Shown: positions 22,908 through 34,938 of the stretch, one piece after another
Numbering within the stretch: the first letter of the stretch is position 1
Layout: every line of letters begins with the position of its first letter
Origin: Falciphora oryzae
Taxonomy: Eukaryota; Ascomycota; Sordariomycetes; Magnaporthales; Magnaporthaceae
Direction: 5' to 3'
Assembly (NCBI GenBank): GCA_000733355.1
Contig: JNVV01000028.1
Span: 248,001-312,000 of the forward strand
Length of the DNA stretch: 64,000 nt
Program-made: the position numbers and the translations under genes
Notes under the pieces: generated by a model
The model's database searches: none
The model's input: only the letters and a program-made list of their open reading frames with translations
Told to the model about the DNA's origin: nothing

Positions 22908-25097
22908 CTAACGCGGGTCGACAAGCCTGCCTCGTGCGAACACCACTGCGTCGTAAATCTTGTCGTCGTGCCCTCCAGCATCCCACCACGCCCTGGACAC
23001 CGCGACGCCTCCTTCGTCTGTCTTGATGGTTGCCCCGCTCGTCGCCGACAGCACGTCACACATGACGAAGGACAGATGCAGTCCCTCGTGAGTTCCGGCT
23101 GCGGCTGCCAAGGGCAAGTCGCACGGGCTTCACCAAGGCCCAGCCGATGAGGGCGCCGACGTCGTCGCCCTCGGTGCCGCTCTGTGCGCGATAGACCAGC
23201 GGAGGCAGCGGCGGCTTATAGTCCGCAGCCCTCCACGCCTCCTTGGCCTTCCTGTTCCTGCGGCACTCCGACGGGACCATGCGCGTGGTGCGCCTGCTCT
23301 CCGCCGCCCTGAGCGTCCCGTCGGCCTGTAGCTGGTGACACTCAACGAGCGAGTCGAAACAGGAGGCGTACGCCTTGAGCCCGCTCCTCCCCGTCCACGA
23401 CGCCCACGACCACGACGGGAACCCGCGTCTCCTGCAGCCACCGGTCGCATCGGGGCCTGCGCAGACCTTTGACCGGGTCGGCGCGCCGTGGAGGTCGGCT
23501 TCGGGGAGGCCCCGGGTTATTGCGGTCTGCAAACGCCGCCCGATGACGCTCAGCGCGCCGTAGGACGCCGCGAGCGCGTCCGACTGGCGCGTCAGGCCCC
23601 CGCCCGAGAACTCGGCCGGGAAGAGCGCGAACGGCTCCGGGGGGCGGCGCGGTACCCCCTGGCTCGGGAGAAGGTACGCGGACAGCGGGCTGAAGAACTC
23701 CTCGGGCGGTCGTTTCGCTGCGGCGCCCTCCGCGTCGTGATCGTCGTCTTCGCGAAAGTTTGAGCTTCTGCACATAAAATAAGCCTGGTAGTTTGTGACG
23801 ATGAGGCACTTTCGGGACAGCAGCCCTTCCTGGTACGTTCAGGCCCGACTGTTCCAGATGGTGTTCTCGAAGACTCGGAGGCTGGATAGGGTTGTCCCTT
23901 TGGTCGGGAGAGACACGGCGAGGACGACGTGCTCTCCGATTTCTCCTGTCCGCTGCACAGGCAGGCGGGTCCCAGGCCGGACGCCGAGGGGCCTGCGTGG
24001 GAATCTCGCCACCTCGCGGCTATGATGGTCAACCGCGCTTGCGTATGTTTTGTCCATTTGTTTGATCTGCAGGAGCTTATCGGCCTCGTTGGACTGGTCG
24101 ATGCACAGGGCGTCGATCCATATGTAGTCCATCCCCGGATCTTTGACGAGGGCGACGGCATCTTGAATAGTCGCAGGGGCCAGATTCCACACCGGGCCGT
24201 AGTCCCAAATCCACGTCTGCCCTGGCAAAACCGGCACTGCATATGGCAGTTTGACACCGCCCCAGACGTAACTTAAGGCAGCATCTCTGGGCTCAGCCGG
24301 GGCGGCGACGACCCGCAATGTCTGGACGTGCAGGGCGAGGATGTTCTTGGGGCCTTCGGCGGCCCATGTGTGAGAGTCCAGACCTCGACAGGAGGGCCTG
24401 TGGTCCGTCTCGCACTTCTCCAGCCATTGCAGAAGAATACGGGGATCGATCTGGCGCGGGATCCGGCGACCGATCCGACTGACCTCGCCGCTGATCATGG
24501 CGTTGCGAGAGGCCTCTACCATGGTAACATCTCTCCCCAGTCGACGCTGTCCCATCCGAGGAATCCGCGCTGGTATTGCAAGAATGGCGGTTTGGTTTTG
24601 TCGAACAAGTCCCCCACCGATACTCAACTGTCTGGGCCGAGGTGAGATTTCATGTTCCGTAGGAAGCAACTCGAACAGAAACTCCAACCTCGGTATCACC
24701 GAGGAGTAGCTCAGAGCCGGCTGCTGGTCTTCCAGGCGGCCCCCAAAGAGCACCTTCCGTGGCTCAGGCAGATGGCGTCGAGCACCAGGCGGCACAGGCG
24801 GCACTGCCGGCATCTCTGCGCGACGTCTCCCACACGCTCGAGGTGGGAGCCGGCCTGGTTTCTGTGAACACGATCCAGGCCGGAGATGAACTGCAGCCAG
24901 CCGCCAAAGGCGCTGCAGAGGGAGCACAGGCCGGGTGAGGCTGCATTCCACGCATCAGGAGGGCCGGGATAGGCCGGGTCCAGCCCCTGAATGCTTATGT
25001 CGTTGTCGTAGCGTACCCGGGAGCGAGGTGGCTGGTGGAACTTGATCATGCCCAGCTCGAGGCTCGCCTCGATTTGAGATCTAGGTCGGACAGACAT
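22908..25097 (-). pseudogene. HET-domain (heterokaryon incompatibility) gene, multiply broken
   Basis: Reading from 25097 downward, the parts of a HET protein appear in order but in different frames. The N-terminus is at 25097-24711. The HET core, DAALSYVWGG and DYIWIDALCIDQSNEADKL, is at about 24290-24050. Frame shifts occur at about 24740-24790 and at about 24030 (after KTYASA, where LTIIAARW continues in the neighbouring frame). The expected Trp before TYQEGLLSRKCLIV is a TGA at 23839-23841. The C-terminal block FPSWSWASWTG is intact near 23400. A last shift at about 23060-23110 moves into the frame ending at 22908. HET proteins trigger cell death after fusion of unlike strains; this copy looks dead. 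Confidence 0.8.
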
Positions 25098-25782
25098 TTG
25101 GGAAAGTAAAGCGATGCTTCTGAGAAGAGCTGCGGAGAGGACAGGGTAGCAAAAGCGGAGTGGAATGGATGCGGGCGTTAGGGGCTAGGTTCCATGTCAC
25201 AGACTCTGGAGGGAACAGCCAAGTTGGACCCGTGCTGTTTTTGTCCCCGCTGGCTGCATTCTTCGCTTTGCGCAGGCGCCACATGCATGTAGGACGACTG
25301 TATAGGAGGGAAAGGCTGGGAAAGCAGAGGGGCAAGTCGCTGGTGGCGAGTGGCCACTGGACAGAGGCTGAAGTGTCAGCGTCCCAATGCTCAATGGGTT
25401 CAATCAGACCGTTAGTGGTTTGGTAGGTCAGGCTAGGCTGCGAACCACTGCGGATATATCCACGAGCCTCGTCTGCCACCTCGTCGACTGGCGGCACAGC
25501 CACGACACCGCCTGTCTTGAAAAAGCTCAAGTTTGTAGGCGCCAACTAGCTCCATACATCCATCCCTTGTAGCAACCTGATAAGCCCGGGCAAAATGCCA
25601 ATAAATGTGCGCGAACTTGTACATTTATCTAGGCAGTTACTTCTTTAACATATCTCACACTCGAAGCAGGCAGTACAAGAACGCGGGAGAAAACAGTTCT
25701 CGAGTCAACGGGGAGTTTTCGAAGGAAGTTAGAGATTTTGGACGGAAAGGGGATATTCTCGAGGGTAATGACCGAACGACCT

Positions 25783-28626
25783 TTAGACGATTGTGACATT
25801 ATAGACGCTTCCATCAATGCCAAATTCCTTCACCATCCTTCCTGGTGCCTGTGGAGCCCCTTGCAGATAAGCAGGATGCTCAAACGCCCAGGGAGGCAAA
25901 GGTCCCTGAGTTGATGTTGTTTCCCGGGACAACCTCTCCGCCACATCGAGCATCTGCAGAAAGACCTCGCCGCCTGGCGCCTCGCCACCGCCCGTGTGCA
26001 ATCTCCGTGAATTGCTAGTCAACAAACTCTCGGACCTTGTCAAGTCGATATCTGACATGCGGTACCGGAAGTAGCGTTCAACGTCCATGATTCTGAGGAG
26101 GATATGTATAGAGGAACGATCCTCATTCAGGCTGCTCGCGCCAAGAAGCAGCTGCATCGCGTCGTCGAAAGCCGGCCTGCTGTCGTGGACATTGGAAAAC
26201 TCAGCTGGCGGGGTTCCGCCCAGTCTCCAATCCTCGCCTCTGCGCCAGCGTGTTTTGGGCCGCCGTAAACGCGTCCAGACAGTGTCGGAGTAAGTCATGA
26301 TAGCCCGAACGGCCGCTTCCAGTTCATGTGTCTCCCCGCGTGACAGCAGGAGCTCGATGCACTCTTCGCCTTCATAGGTGATAACTTTCGGTTCCGGGCC
26401 CTTGTGTAGCCTGATGAAGCTTTGAATCAAGACAAGGCCGGCCCTGTCCATACTAACCCTGTGCCAACCTGCAGGGTCCTCACCGTGCATCATATGAAAG
26501 AACAATATATCGCCCAGAGCGAAGAAATTACCCCCCATTTGGAAGGCTTTGCGGAATAATGTGCCGGCTTTCAGGCGTTGGACTGTGAAGATGGGATTAC
26601 TATCAACGAATAGCCCCATTTCTTCCCGCTGTCTCGTATCGAAGCTGTCATCCTGAGCGGGGCTAGCGATAAAAACGCAATGGCAGCAAGTAACAAGTCG
26701 GTATGAGAGAGGGCCGTGGGACGGCGACTCTCGCAAAATCATGGCAACTGGCTGACGACTGGACGAAGAACCATCGCACATCATGAACAGGTGGCCTCCC
26801 CAAGGTAAAAGGGCCGAGTCGTGCCGTGTTTCTTGGAGGACCAGGTAAAAATAAGAATAGTCCACAAACCAGTTCTGGGTTCGCGGCCCAAGTCTCCATA
26901 TCGTGAAGCCCTCCAAACTTTGGACACGGACAGGAACGGTCCTCAGCTGAAGTATATGTACCAGTTTGAGGGTCAGGGAGCCGGTGTCTGCATCAATGCT
27001 GGCGCCGTGAGTGAATTGCCTCGCTGGTCCAGGCGTAGGATCCACCAGTTCGCTAAGTGCATAAACCTCGGCCGGAATTCCATCGCCGTGAGTGAATTGC
27101 CTCGCTGGCCCAGGCGTAGGATCCACCGGTTCGCTAAGTGCATAAACCTCGGCCGGGCCTTGATTTTCTCCGCAGTCCCGGCTAATAATCCGTCGCCAGT
27201 CCTGCTCCAGCTTTCGGGTGTACCGGCGCCAGGGGATGTCCCCAGGACTCGGCCATGACACCCAGGAGGGATATGGGGTGAGATTGCGTGGACCCGGGTT
27301 TTGCAAGACATGCGGTGCTTTGCCTGCAAAGAGGCAGTGGCCCAGGAATCCGATGCGGGCCTGGACGGCGCTGAGGGAATAGTCCGGATTCAGCGACAGG
27401 CCAGGCTGTAGAAGGCCGATGATCCCAAATAACATGTCTCGTGGATCACTGGCGATTGACATGGAGACCATAGGGGGAAGCTCAGCAACGTCCGAGATGA
27501 ACCCCTGCGTCATGTGAGCCATCCATGGTGCACCTGTATCATGCCAGCGCCATGAATTACTGTCGTAATCGTGGCCAGCAAGATTTCGTGAAGTGAGATG
27601 ATCAGCAGTGAATTCGGTATCGCGGATGCGTATGCAGATTTGTTTCGACAGCAACAGTTCTTGGATGACCCAGATCCGACTGAAGTATCGGCGCCGGAGC
27701 ACGTCCCGAAGGCGAAGGTCCGGAAACATAGGACGCTTATCTGGTCCGAACTGCTCGAGCTCCTCTAGCTTCCGCCTGACTGGGTATGAAGATGCTTGAG
27801 GGATTGGCGTAACGATGTCTGGGCCCAAGTAGACGACCACGCGCAAGGCGTTACCGTAGATGGACGCCATCTTTGCTACTTGCGGAGCCCGCTCCACAGG
27901 GTCGCACTGATTGATACAGATGGCATCGACCCAAAGGAAGCGGAGACCATGCTTTGGACGAAGGAGTTGTAGCATATTGTAGCAGTTTCTGGTCTGGAGC
28001 AATACATCCCAGTATCGCCCGATATAAACGGGCCGGCAGGGCGTGCTATCTCCGTCCTCGCCACCCCACGTGTAGGACACCGTTTCGTATTCGGGACAGT
28101 CGTAGTCATGGTAGGCTTTTAGCTCAGCGTGGACCGGCCAATCATCGATATCTCCTGATGCAGGAGGGGTATCGCGAGAGTCGAGGACAAGGAGCCGGAG
28201 CCCGTTTGGGTCCAAGGTGATCTGGTAGACTGGAGAAGGGTTCTCGTTGCTTTTGTGAGACTCTGGTTGCTTGGGCTCGGGCAAGCCGGGATCGGTCGTC
28301 TCGGTGGAAGTGGCACCAGCCGGACTTGGAGTGGTCCCATTGTCCGCAATGGCACCGTCTGTCTTGGACCTCGAATAGGGGACGGATGGAGGCCAACAAA
28401 GGTTGAGCTGGCCAGGCGGCTCGTCGGGCGGGACCTGAAGACCCGGCCCCTCAGCAACTTGCTGCCGAAGGAGCTTCTCGATGTCTGGAGAGGACGCGCA
28501 TTGCCGACAATAGGGCAGGCTGCCCGGCGTGACCTGCACGCTCCCTTTGGCGTCGCACCAAGGCTTGTGCCAACGACTCATATTTTGGGGTGCGCCGTGA
28601 TGTCGACGAGGAAGAATCGAGACCAC
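25783..28626 (-). CDS. HET-domain protein, intact (947 aa)
   Basis: Single uninterrupted frame of 947 aa. The HET domain runs from about residue 178: YETVSYTWGG, then LRFLWVDAICINQCDPVER, KMASIYGNALRVVVYLG and, after a linker, RRYFSRIWVIQELLLSK. These are the standard HET blocks. DPRDMLFGIIGLL and PSWVSW mark the usual downstream region. The C-terminal 400 residues are not a recognised domain. A possible zinc-binding CRQCASSP lies near residue 40. A second start, MSRWHKPW, exists 16 codons downstream. Residues around 500-550 contain a 27-residue tandem duplication (see repeat). The gene is tandem with the broken HET locus and in the same orientation; family members act in non-self recognition during hyphal fusion. 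Confidence 0.88.
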   Translation of the reverse strand: MVSILPRRHHGAPQNMSRWHKPWCDAKGSVQVTPGSLPYCRQCASSPDIEKLLRQQVAEGPGLQVPPDEPPGQLNLCWPPSVPYSRSKTDGAIADNGTTPSPAGATSTETTDPGLPEPKQPESHKSNENPSPVYQITLDPNGLRLLVLDSRDTPPASGDIDDWPVHAELKAYHDYDCPEYETVSYTWGGEDGDSTPCRPVYIGRYWDVLLQTRNCYNMLQLLRPKHGLRFLWVDAICINQCDPVERAPQVAKMASIYGNALRVVVYLGPDIVTPIPQASSYPVRRKLEELEQFGPDKRPMFPDLRLRDVLRRRYFSRIWVIQELLLSKQICIRIRDTEFTADHLTSRNLAGHDYDSNSWRWHDTGAPWMAHMTQGFISDVAELPPMVSMSIASDPRDMLFGIIGLLQPGLSLNPDYSLSAVQARIGFLGHCLFAGKAPHVLQNPGPRNLTPYPSWVSWPSPGDIPWRRYTRKLEQDWRRIISRDCGENQGPAEVYALSEPVDPTPGPARQFTHGDGIPAEVYALSELVDPTPGPARQFTHGASIDADTGSLTLKLVHILQLRTVPVRVQSLEGFTIWRLGPRTQNWFVDYSYFYLVLQETRHDSALLPWGGHLFMMCDGSSSSRQPVAMILRESPSHGPLSYRLVTCCHCVFIASPAQDDSFDTRQREEMGLFVDSNPIFTVQRLKAGTLFRKAFQMGGNFFALGDILFFHMMHGEDPAGWHRVSMDRAGLVLIQSFIRLHKGPEPKVITYEGEECIELLLSRGETHELEAAVRAIMTYSDTVWTRLRRPKTRWRRGEDWRLGGTPPAEFSNVHDSRPAFDDAMQLLLGASSLNEDRSSIHILLRIMDVERYFRYRMSDIDLTRSESLLTSNSRRLHTGGGEAPGGEVFLQMLDVAERLSRETTSTQGPLPPWAFEHPAYLQGAPQAPGRMVKEFGIDGSVYNVTIV
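27004..27156 (-). repeat. 81-bp-period tandem duplication inside the HET gene
   Basis: Two copies (27004-27075 and 27085-27156) differ at only a few bases and keep frame. They encode PAEVYALSE(P/L)VDPTPGPARQ twice. The low divergence indicates a recent in-frame duplication. Confidence 0.93.
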
Positions 28627-29576
28627 GAAAAGAGGAAGAGAAGGAGCGACGGCGGGGTATCAACGTATCGCCATGCAAGCCACAGCCCGACCACTCCGCT
28701 CATCCCCTTGGGTGACGTTGGGCACAGGTGGCCTGAAAAGGAAAGGATTCCTGAAATTTATCCTGGGAAAAATACGTGGTTGGTCGAGAGGGAAAAGATC
28801 ACGGGACCTGACGGCAGTCAAGGGGATAGGTGCCCGCCCAAACACTCCCACTTGTCTCTTTCCATTGAGAAGGTACCTACCTATCCATGGCGGGATATCA
28901 CCAGCAGAAACTGGTTTTCGGGAAGACGCGAGGTTTCATCTATCCCCTCGAGTGCGGTTGAACGGTAATGACTCAAATGGGAAAAGGGTGGCTGAAATAG
29001 GAAAAGAATCCTTGACTTTATCATTGATAAAAAAAAAAAAAAATACTGGTTGGCTGGGGGGAAGACCTGCAGTTTGCCGTCTAACGGCGCTTGAGAGGAT
29101 AGCGTACGAAAAATCTCGTGCTTTATACGGTCTTCTTCTTTTTATGTCCCGAGGCTCCCCAGCCTGGCAACTACCAGCAATGAGGCGAACCAAGGGCATA
29201 AATCTCAGAGAGTGCTCTCGCAAAGTGCACGGCGCAAGTAGTGACAGGGCAGACAAAGCCTGGTATCCAGAAGAGAATACCACTGTCTGTACGTAAATCA
29301 AAATATTTTAACTCTGCTGCCGGCTCTCCGTCTTAACCTGATCACATGTACTCTCCTCACGTCTTTTCGGTTCTGCTCGCTCTATAAAAATCGCTCTCCT
29401 GAAAAGAACCAACCGTCCTACCATATCCTACCACCTGCTTTTAAAACCCACCTTGCCCGTGTCGCTTCAAAGAAACAGTCTCAAAACACCCGTCACTCGC
29501 TCGCTCGCCGATAAGTCTGAGTGATTCGAAACCCGTCTATCAACACTAGCATTCACGAGTGTTCATGGCAGGAAGT
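28627..29576. other. intergenic, no gene seen
   Basis: Upstream region of the intact HET gene and 3' side of SEC31. Two related blocks containing GGAAAAG..TGAAAT..GGAAA..TTTATC..TGGTTGG.. occur at about 28736-28790 and 28975-29055, suggesting a diverged direct repeat about 245 bp apart, each followed by similar sequence. No gene seen. Confidence 0.45.
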
Positions 29577-32500
29577 TCAGGGAGTAGCCTTGCTCATGCT
29601 GATGAGGCGCTTGACGCCGACCTGCAAGTATGTATGTTAGTAAATCGGTGCCACGTTTCCAATGGTGGAAGGGAGACCAATAACGCTTACCATCCATTGT
29701 CCGCACTCGTCAGTCTTCTCCGTCTGGATCTGAACCTGAAGGCGGTGTGCTCCGTCGTAGTCCTTGGACTCGATGGCAGCCGCGATCTGGGCCAACTGGC
29801 CAATGGTCTCCGGCTTAATGAGCTCTTCGTTGTTTAGGTGGTCAAACAGGATGTTCAGGCGCTTCTGCGTGTCCTTGACCTGCGGCGCGAACGATGCCGG
29901 CGCCTTGGCGGCCACACGCTGCATATCGCGGCTGAATATGTCCACCAGCGGCTGCGCAGCGGCAGGGATGTGTGACCTGTCACCCGCGGGGTGCTTGGCC
30001 TTAGGAGGCGCCGCAGCACGCGGGGGTGGCGGCGTAGGGGTGCTCGCAGCACCCGGCGGGGGTCCAGCGTTGGCTCCTGGGGGCGGCCCGACGGGCGGAG
30101 GGCCACCCTGGGGCATCCCCGCGTTGTACGGCGAGGGCGCATAGCCCGCCTCGTGGCCAGGAGGAGCCGCTGAGGGCTGCTGCGGCGCGGGAGCATACGG
30201 GTTGGCAGGGGGAGGTCTGTTCATAGCTGGCGGGGGAGCCATCGGGTTGCCGGCCGGTGCACCATGCTGCGGCTGCTGAGCTGTTGGGGCTGGCGCATAC
30301 CTGTTCGACGGCGGCGCGGCTGAGGCAGCAGGGCTATACGGAGATGCGGTGCGGGGAGGTGGCGCATGCACCGCCATGCCAGGGCCAGGCGGAGGCGGCG
30401 CGTAAGACGACGTGGCTGTCGAGGGTGGCCTGTTGGGAGCGTGGGCGGATGGCGGCGGGCTGGTAAGAGGCGACGAGACGCGGGGAGGGGCGGCGCCCGC
30501 CTTGGGTGGCGGAGGCGGAGGCGTGGGGGCACCCCTTTGGCCGAGGTAGGGGCTCTGCGGTGGTGGCGGAACGTGACCCTGCTGCTGGCTGCCGAAGGGA
30601 GCCGTGACGGGCGCGACGCTCGGCGTTGACCGGCGAGGCGGGGGAGCCTTGGTGACCATCGGGACGTCATTCCACGTACCCACGTCCTTGACAATCCTGG
30701 GCGGCGCGGTCGCAGATGGCGTCACGTTCCGCGGAGGAGGCGCTCCGTATGCGGGCTGCGGCTGCCCGTAACCCACCGCTGGCGGCGCGTATCCTCCGCT
30801 CGTCTGCTGGGCCGGAGCGTAGGCTGAAGTCTGCTGGGGTGGTGCGTAGGCCGAAGTTTGCTGGGGCGGCGCGTAAGCTGAGCCTTGCTGGTAGGGGGAG
30901 GCTCCGGAAGGCGCGTACGGGGATGCCGAAGGAGCATAGGGGTTGGCCGCCGGCGCCGCCGGTGTCGGGACGCCGTACGGGTTTTGCGATGGAGCTGGCC
31001 CTGGAGCGCCGTAAGTGTTCTGCGGCGCGGCTGGCTGGGGAGGTTGGTATCCGACAGGTGCCTGCCTCGATGTGGTGCGGGCTGCCGGGGCCTGCGCCCT
31101 GGCGGCAGCGGGCTTAGTCTGGGCTTGGCCCGTCGCAAGTCGCAGCCTACTCCTGGCAACCTCGGCCGCAGGGTAAGCCGCGGGAACAAGGGAAAGATAT
31201 CTCTGGGCCACAGCCAGCTGGCCATGGGCCGCCACAATGTCGGCGTACTCGGTGTACTTGTCGTACAGAGCCGCCAGCTTCCAGTCCGACGTCTTGTTCG
31301 TCTCCGAGTCCTCGAACTTGGTGACCTGGCGGAACACCGTCACCTTCTCGATCAGCTGCTGCAGGGACCGGGCGTGGACCGAAAAGGTGTTGTCACCAGT
31401 CTCCTCCTTCACCTCGGCCTGCTCAGTCTCCTCCAGCGCGGCAATCCAGATGTCCACAACCTTCTCGAGCTTCGAGCCGACCAGGTAGCAGAAGGACGCG
31501 TCCTGGCGTGAGCCCGACTCGAGGATGCGGTCACCCAGCGCCTCGCACAGATCCGGGAACTCCTCGGGCTTGGCGAACGTGCACAGCGTCGCCATCGTCT
31601 CCTTCCAGTCGGCAAGGTCTGCGTTATAGACGACGTCCCACAGATTCTGGTTGATGACCGATCCGAGCAGGCGCAGGTAGCTGGGGGTACCTTTCTTCTG
31701 GCCGATGTAGGCCGTCTGGACCTGGTCCACAAGCTCCTTTCCTCCGCAGTTAGCAATCAGGAACGCGTCCGCAATGCGGTCTGCCTTGATGCAGATTTCA
31801 ACAGCCCTGGTGAAGTTGCCAAGCATGATGGCCTTGGTGACTGAGTCCTCAAGAGACGTGTTGCCTTCGCGCAGTAGGTGAAAGGGACTCTCCGTCTTGG
31901 CGCCCTTGGTGGCGGCCAGACCGGCCAAGAAGTCGTCTCCTTCCGCTCCGTCGGCAAAGAAGGTAGACAGGCGGTTCTTCTTGTGCCTCTTGAACGCCTC
32001 CTTGGGAGCCGGGGCAGCTGTCTCGCCCGCATCCTCGGCGGCCTCTTCACCCGCGCTCTCTGGAGCCGCATCCTCCTCTTCTGCGACAAAGAGTCCCAGG
32101 TACTCGATAACCTGCTTGCGCGGGTTATCGGCGACCAGCGTCTCCATGAGCTTCCAGTCCGCCGTCTCCTGCTCCGTCTTGGCCTCCTCGCGGTGTGACT
32201 CGCAGATGGCCTTGAGGTCGCCCGCCTTCAGTGCCTCCTCGAACTTCTCCGTAGCAGTGCCGACCTCAGAGTCCACGGCAAAGTGCGATATGGTGACTTC
32301 GGACGACCTAGGCTGGCCCGGAGCAGTTTGTTTCGGTTTGTAAACTACAACCTTACCCCCGAATCCGAAGGAAGCACCGATAGGGCGCTGGTACCAGGTC
32401 GGGGCCTTGGCCAGAGTAAACGAGGCGCCCTGAGGCTGCGTCTGTGCCTTGGTAAAGAAATCCTCGCCGTCCAGGTTGTTCTGGGCTGCCGCCTGGGCAG

Positions 32501-33595
32501 CCGAGGGGTTGGTGTTCTGGAGGGTCTGGATTGTGATCTTGCCATCGAATGAGGCGGTTGCCGAAAGGTTGGGGTTGCTGGGATTGAAACGAGTGAGGAA
32601 GGTCCAGTTAGTGACTTCGGGGAACTCGCCGTATCGTTCACCGGTTTGCGGGTTCCAGACAATGGTCCTGTTGTCCTTGCCGCACGAAAGAAGGAGATCG
32701 CTGTCCTGCTGGCACCAGGACACGGACAGCACGCCCTGCTCGTGCCCCTGAAGAGTGCGCTCCGGCGCATTAGAGTTGCGCAGGTCCCAGAGGAAGATGA
32801 CGGGCATGGTGTCGTCGGGAGTGGCCGTCAGAAGCTTGGTCGAGTTGTTGGGGTCCCAAGCGATAGCGCTAACTGCCTTGCGGCTGTTATTCAGCGTCAG
32901 CGATGCCTTCTTCGTCTTCAGATCCCAGACCGTGACGAAGCCACCGGAGCCGCCAGTAGCCAAAATATGCGGGACCTTCCTGTTCCAGGCGACACATTCA
33001 AGATCCTGGGCGGCGGCCGTTCCAAGCCGAAAAGGGTTGGATATGTCGTTAACATCGTATATGAACAGCTCCCCCTTGGCGCCCGCGGTAGCCAATATTT
33101 GGGACCTGAGAGGGTTGAACTGCAGCGACTTGATGGCGCCCGTGTGCTTGGTGGTGCGTGAGATGTGGGCGTCGTCGTCGCCGTCGATCAGCTTCTCGGC
33201 GTCCCATAGGTCCAGCGAGCCGTTCTCGAGCGCGCCAGCAATGATGCCGCGTGGGTAGTCCTCATTCGGCGGACCCCATGCGATGTCAAAGAACCTGTGG
33301 ACGGGCTGTTGTTAGCAGACCGACGAGAGAATCGCATCATAGTAAACGGCGACCCGGTTGTGGTTGTGAGTAACACCCATTCGTACCTCGAGTCCGCACT
33401 AATACTAGCAATGGGCTGGAGCTCCAGGCCTTGCTGCTCGTCATCCAGCTTCAGATCCCAGAGCTCAAGTTTCGTCTCGTCCGAGAAGTCGGCGTCGACG
33501 GCGCCGGCGCGGGTCCCTGTGACCAGCAGGGGCTTGGCGGTCCCCTGGGACCAGGCAAAGGCCGCCGTCCGCGGTATTTCCCTAAGCCTAACCAT
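29577..33595 (-). CDS. SEC31: SEC31, COPII outer coat subunit
   Basis: Exons 33595-33387, 33294-29691 and 29621-29577 give 1285 aa, the usual Sec31 size. The N-terminus [16 protein letters not shown] starts a WD40 propeller (about residues 1-330) with phrases such as [15 protein letters not shown] and [11 protein letters not shown]. Then come a helical solenoid (about 390-760), a Pro/Gln/Tyr-rich linker (about 790-1140) and a C-terminal helical domain ending [14 protein letters not shown] on the 45-nt last exon. Sec31 binds Sec13 to form the cage of ER-to-Golgi vesicles, and its Pro-rich linker contacts Sec23. The gene shares a 473-bp upstream region with the divergent RRM gene. Confidence 0.95.
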
Positions 33596-34068
33596 GGCGG
33601 CAAGGTCGAATGCGCTGGAAAAATCTAGGCTCGGACTGCAGAGGCTGGCGATGGGCAACACTTGGTGCGCCGCTGGACTCGAAATGCGCAAAGGTGGGTT
33701 GGGCCAGCCGTGTATCCGATTTCGGCTGGCGTTACTTGGATGGATGGATGGGAGAGCGTGCCGCTCCGTCGGGGGTGGGAATGTCGGCACACAGAAACTG
33801 ACTTGTTGGAAAGAAGACGACGACGTGTGAGGTCGCCGGTGAGTAGGATGTAAGGGGGCGAGGCCAATGGCGGGCAGCAGGACACCTTGCAATGGCACAG
33901 TGGAATTGACCCCACCTCCACCTCCCGGCCCGTGCCCCCTGATAGGCTGGCGACAAATCAACGACAAGGCGGCCGCGCCTTACGAGCAAAACTCCGTGCT
34001 GCTGCGACTGCTTGTGATATCGATTGATACAATTCCGAAGAACTGTGTCGCTCCTGATAGTGCCCAAA

Positions 34069-34608
34069 ATGACGGACACAACCCGTTGGAAGGCTACCCT
34101 CTATGTGGGCGGTCTCTCTAACATGGTCACCGCTGCCACGCTCCACGATGCTTTCATTCCATTTGGCGAGATCGCCGACGTGAAGCTGCCCAAGAACGAC
34201 AACCCCAAGTCCGTCGAAACCCACAGGGGCTTTGCGTACGTCGAGTTCGAGGATGCCGACGACGCCAAGGAGGCCATGGACAACATGGACCAGGCCGAGC
34301 TCTTTGGTCGCATCATCAAGGTCCACGCCGCCAAACCGCCCAAGAGCTCACAAGAGGGACTTGGAAGCAGGACAGCCGTGTGGGAACAGGTACGCACTTT
34401 GATTTTTGACAAGTCCCCGATGTGTTGAGCTCGGTCCGTGACATGGAGCACTGACCCGCGACTATAGGAAGGATGGATCGCGCAAAACGCCGCCGGTGAC
34501 GAAGACCGGCTGCCAGATCTATCGAATGGGATCGAGCCTGGTGCATTCGTAGATGACCCGATGCAAGGTCTCGAGGGTCTTGATGTTGCAGGACCACGCG
34601 CCGAGTAA
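34069..34608 (+). CDS. RRM protein resembling the RRM of cyclophilin PPIE
   Basis: Exons 34069-34389 and 34468-34608 give 153 aa. One RRM occupies residues 10-90: RNP2 is TLYVGGL and RNP1 is RGFAYVEF. The loop HDAFIPFGEIADVKLP and the tail LFGRIIKVHAAKPP are close to the N-terminal RRM of nuclear cyclophilin PPIE/Cyp33. No cyclophilin domain follows; the protein ends in a short acidic tail. It is therefore a stand-alone RRM, probably a spliceosome-associated RNA-binding protein, which is inference. The 78-nt intron has GTACGC and CTATAG ends. Confidence 0.85.
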
Positions 34609-34938
34609 CCGCCTACGCGGGACGTTCTATTTTTCTTGTACTGCATAGCAACGGCGTTGGATTGGCGTTTTTAGTGTGCAAGGGAAAACGGATTCACATT
34701 GAACAAGCACTTGAAGTCGGGGCATGCCTCTGCTGCTGGGACGTGCCACCTCTATGTATTGCGAACCAAGGTGGACGATATGGAAAAGGCAATAACATTT
34801 TGACAAATAGGCGTGAATGCGTGAGCGCGCGAGGGAAGCAGCACATTGACCAGCCTGGCCCTCCTCCCAAGCCTCCTGGGCGGTGCCTCTGCCCTGTGCT
34901 CCAACGTTTCTTCCTTGATGACACACCTTCCTCCCTCC

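Noticed and set aside
23839..24951. Long minus frame in the broken HET locus taken as an intact gene
   Set aside because: It covers only the middle of the protein and its ends run into shadow frames; flanking HET parts are in other frames.
29559..29837. Plus frame over the SEC31 3' end
   Set aside because: Antisense shadow; the last SEC31 exon ([14 protein letters not shown]) lies on the minus strand here.
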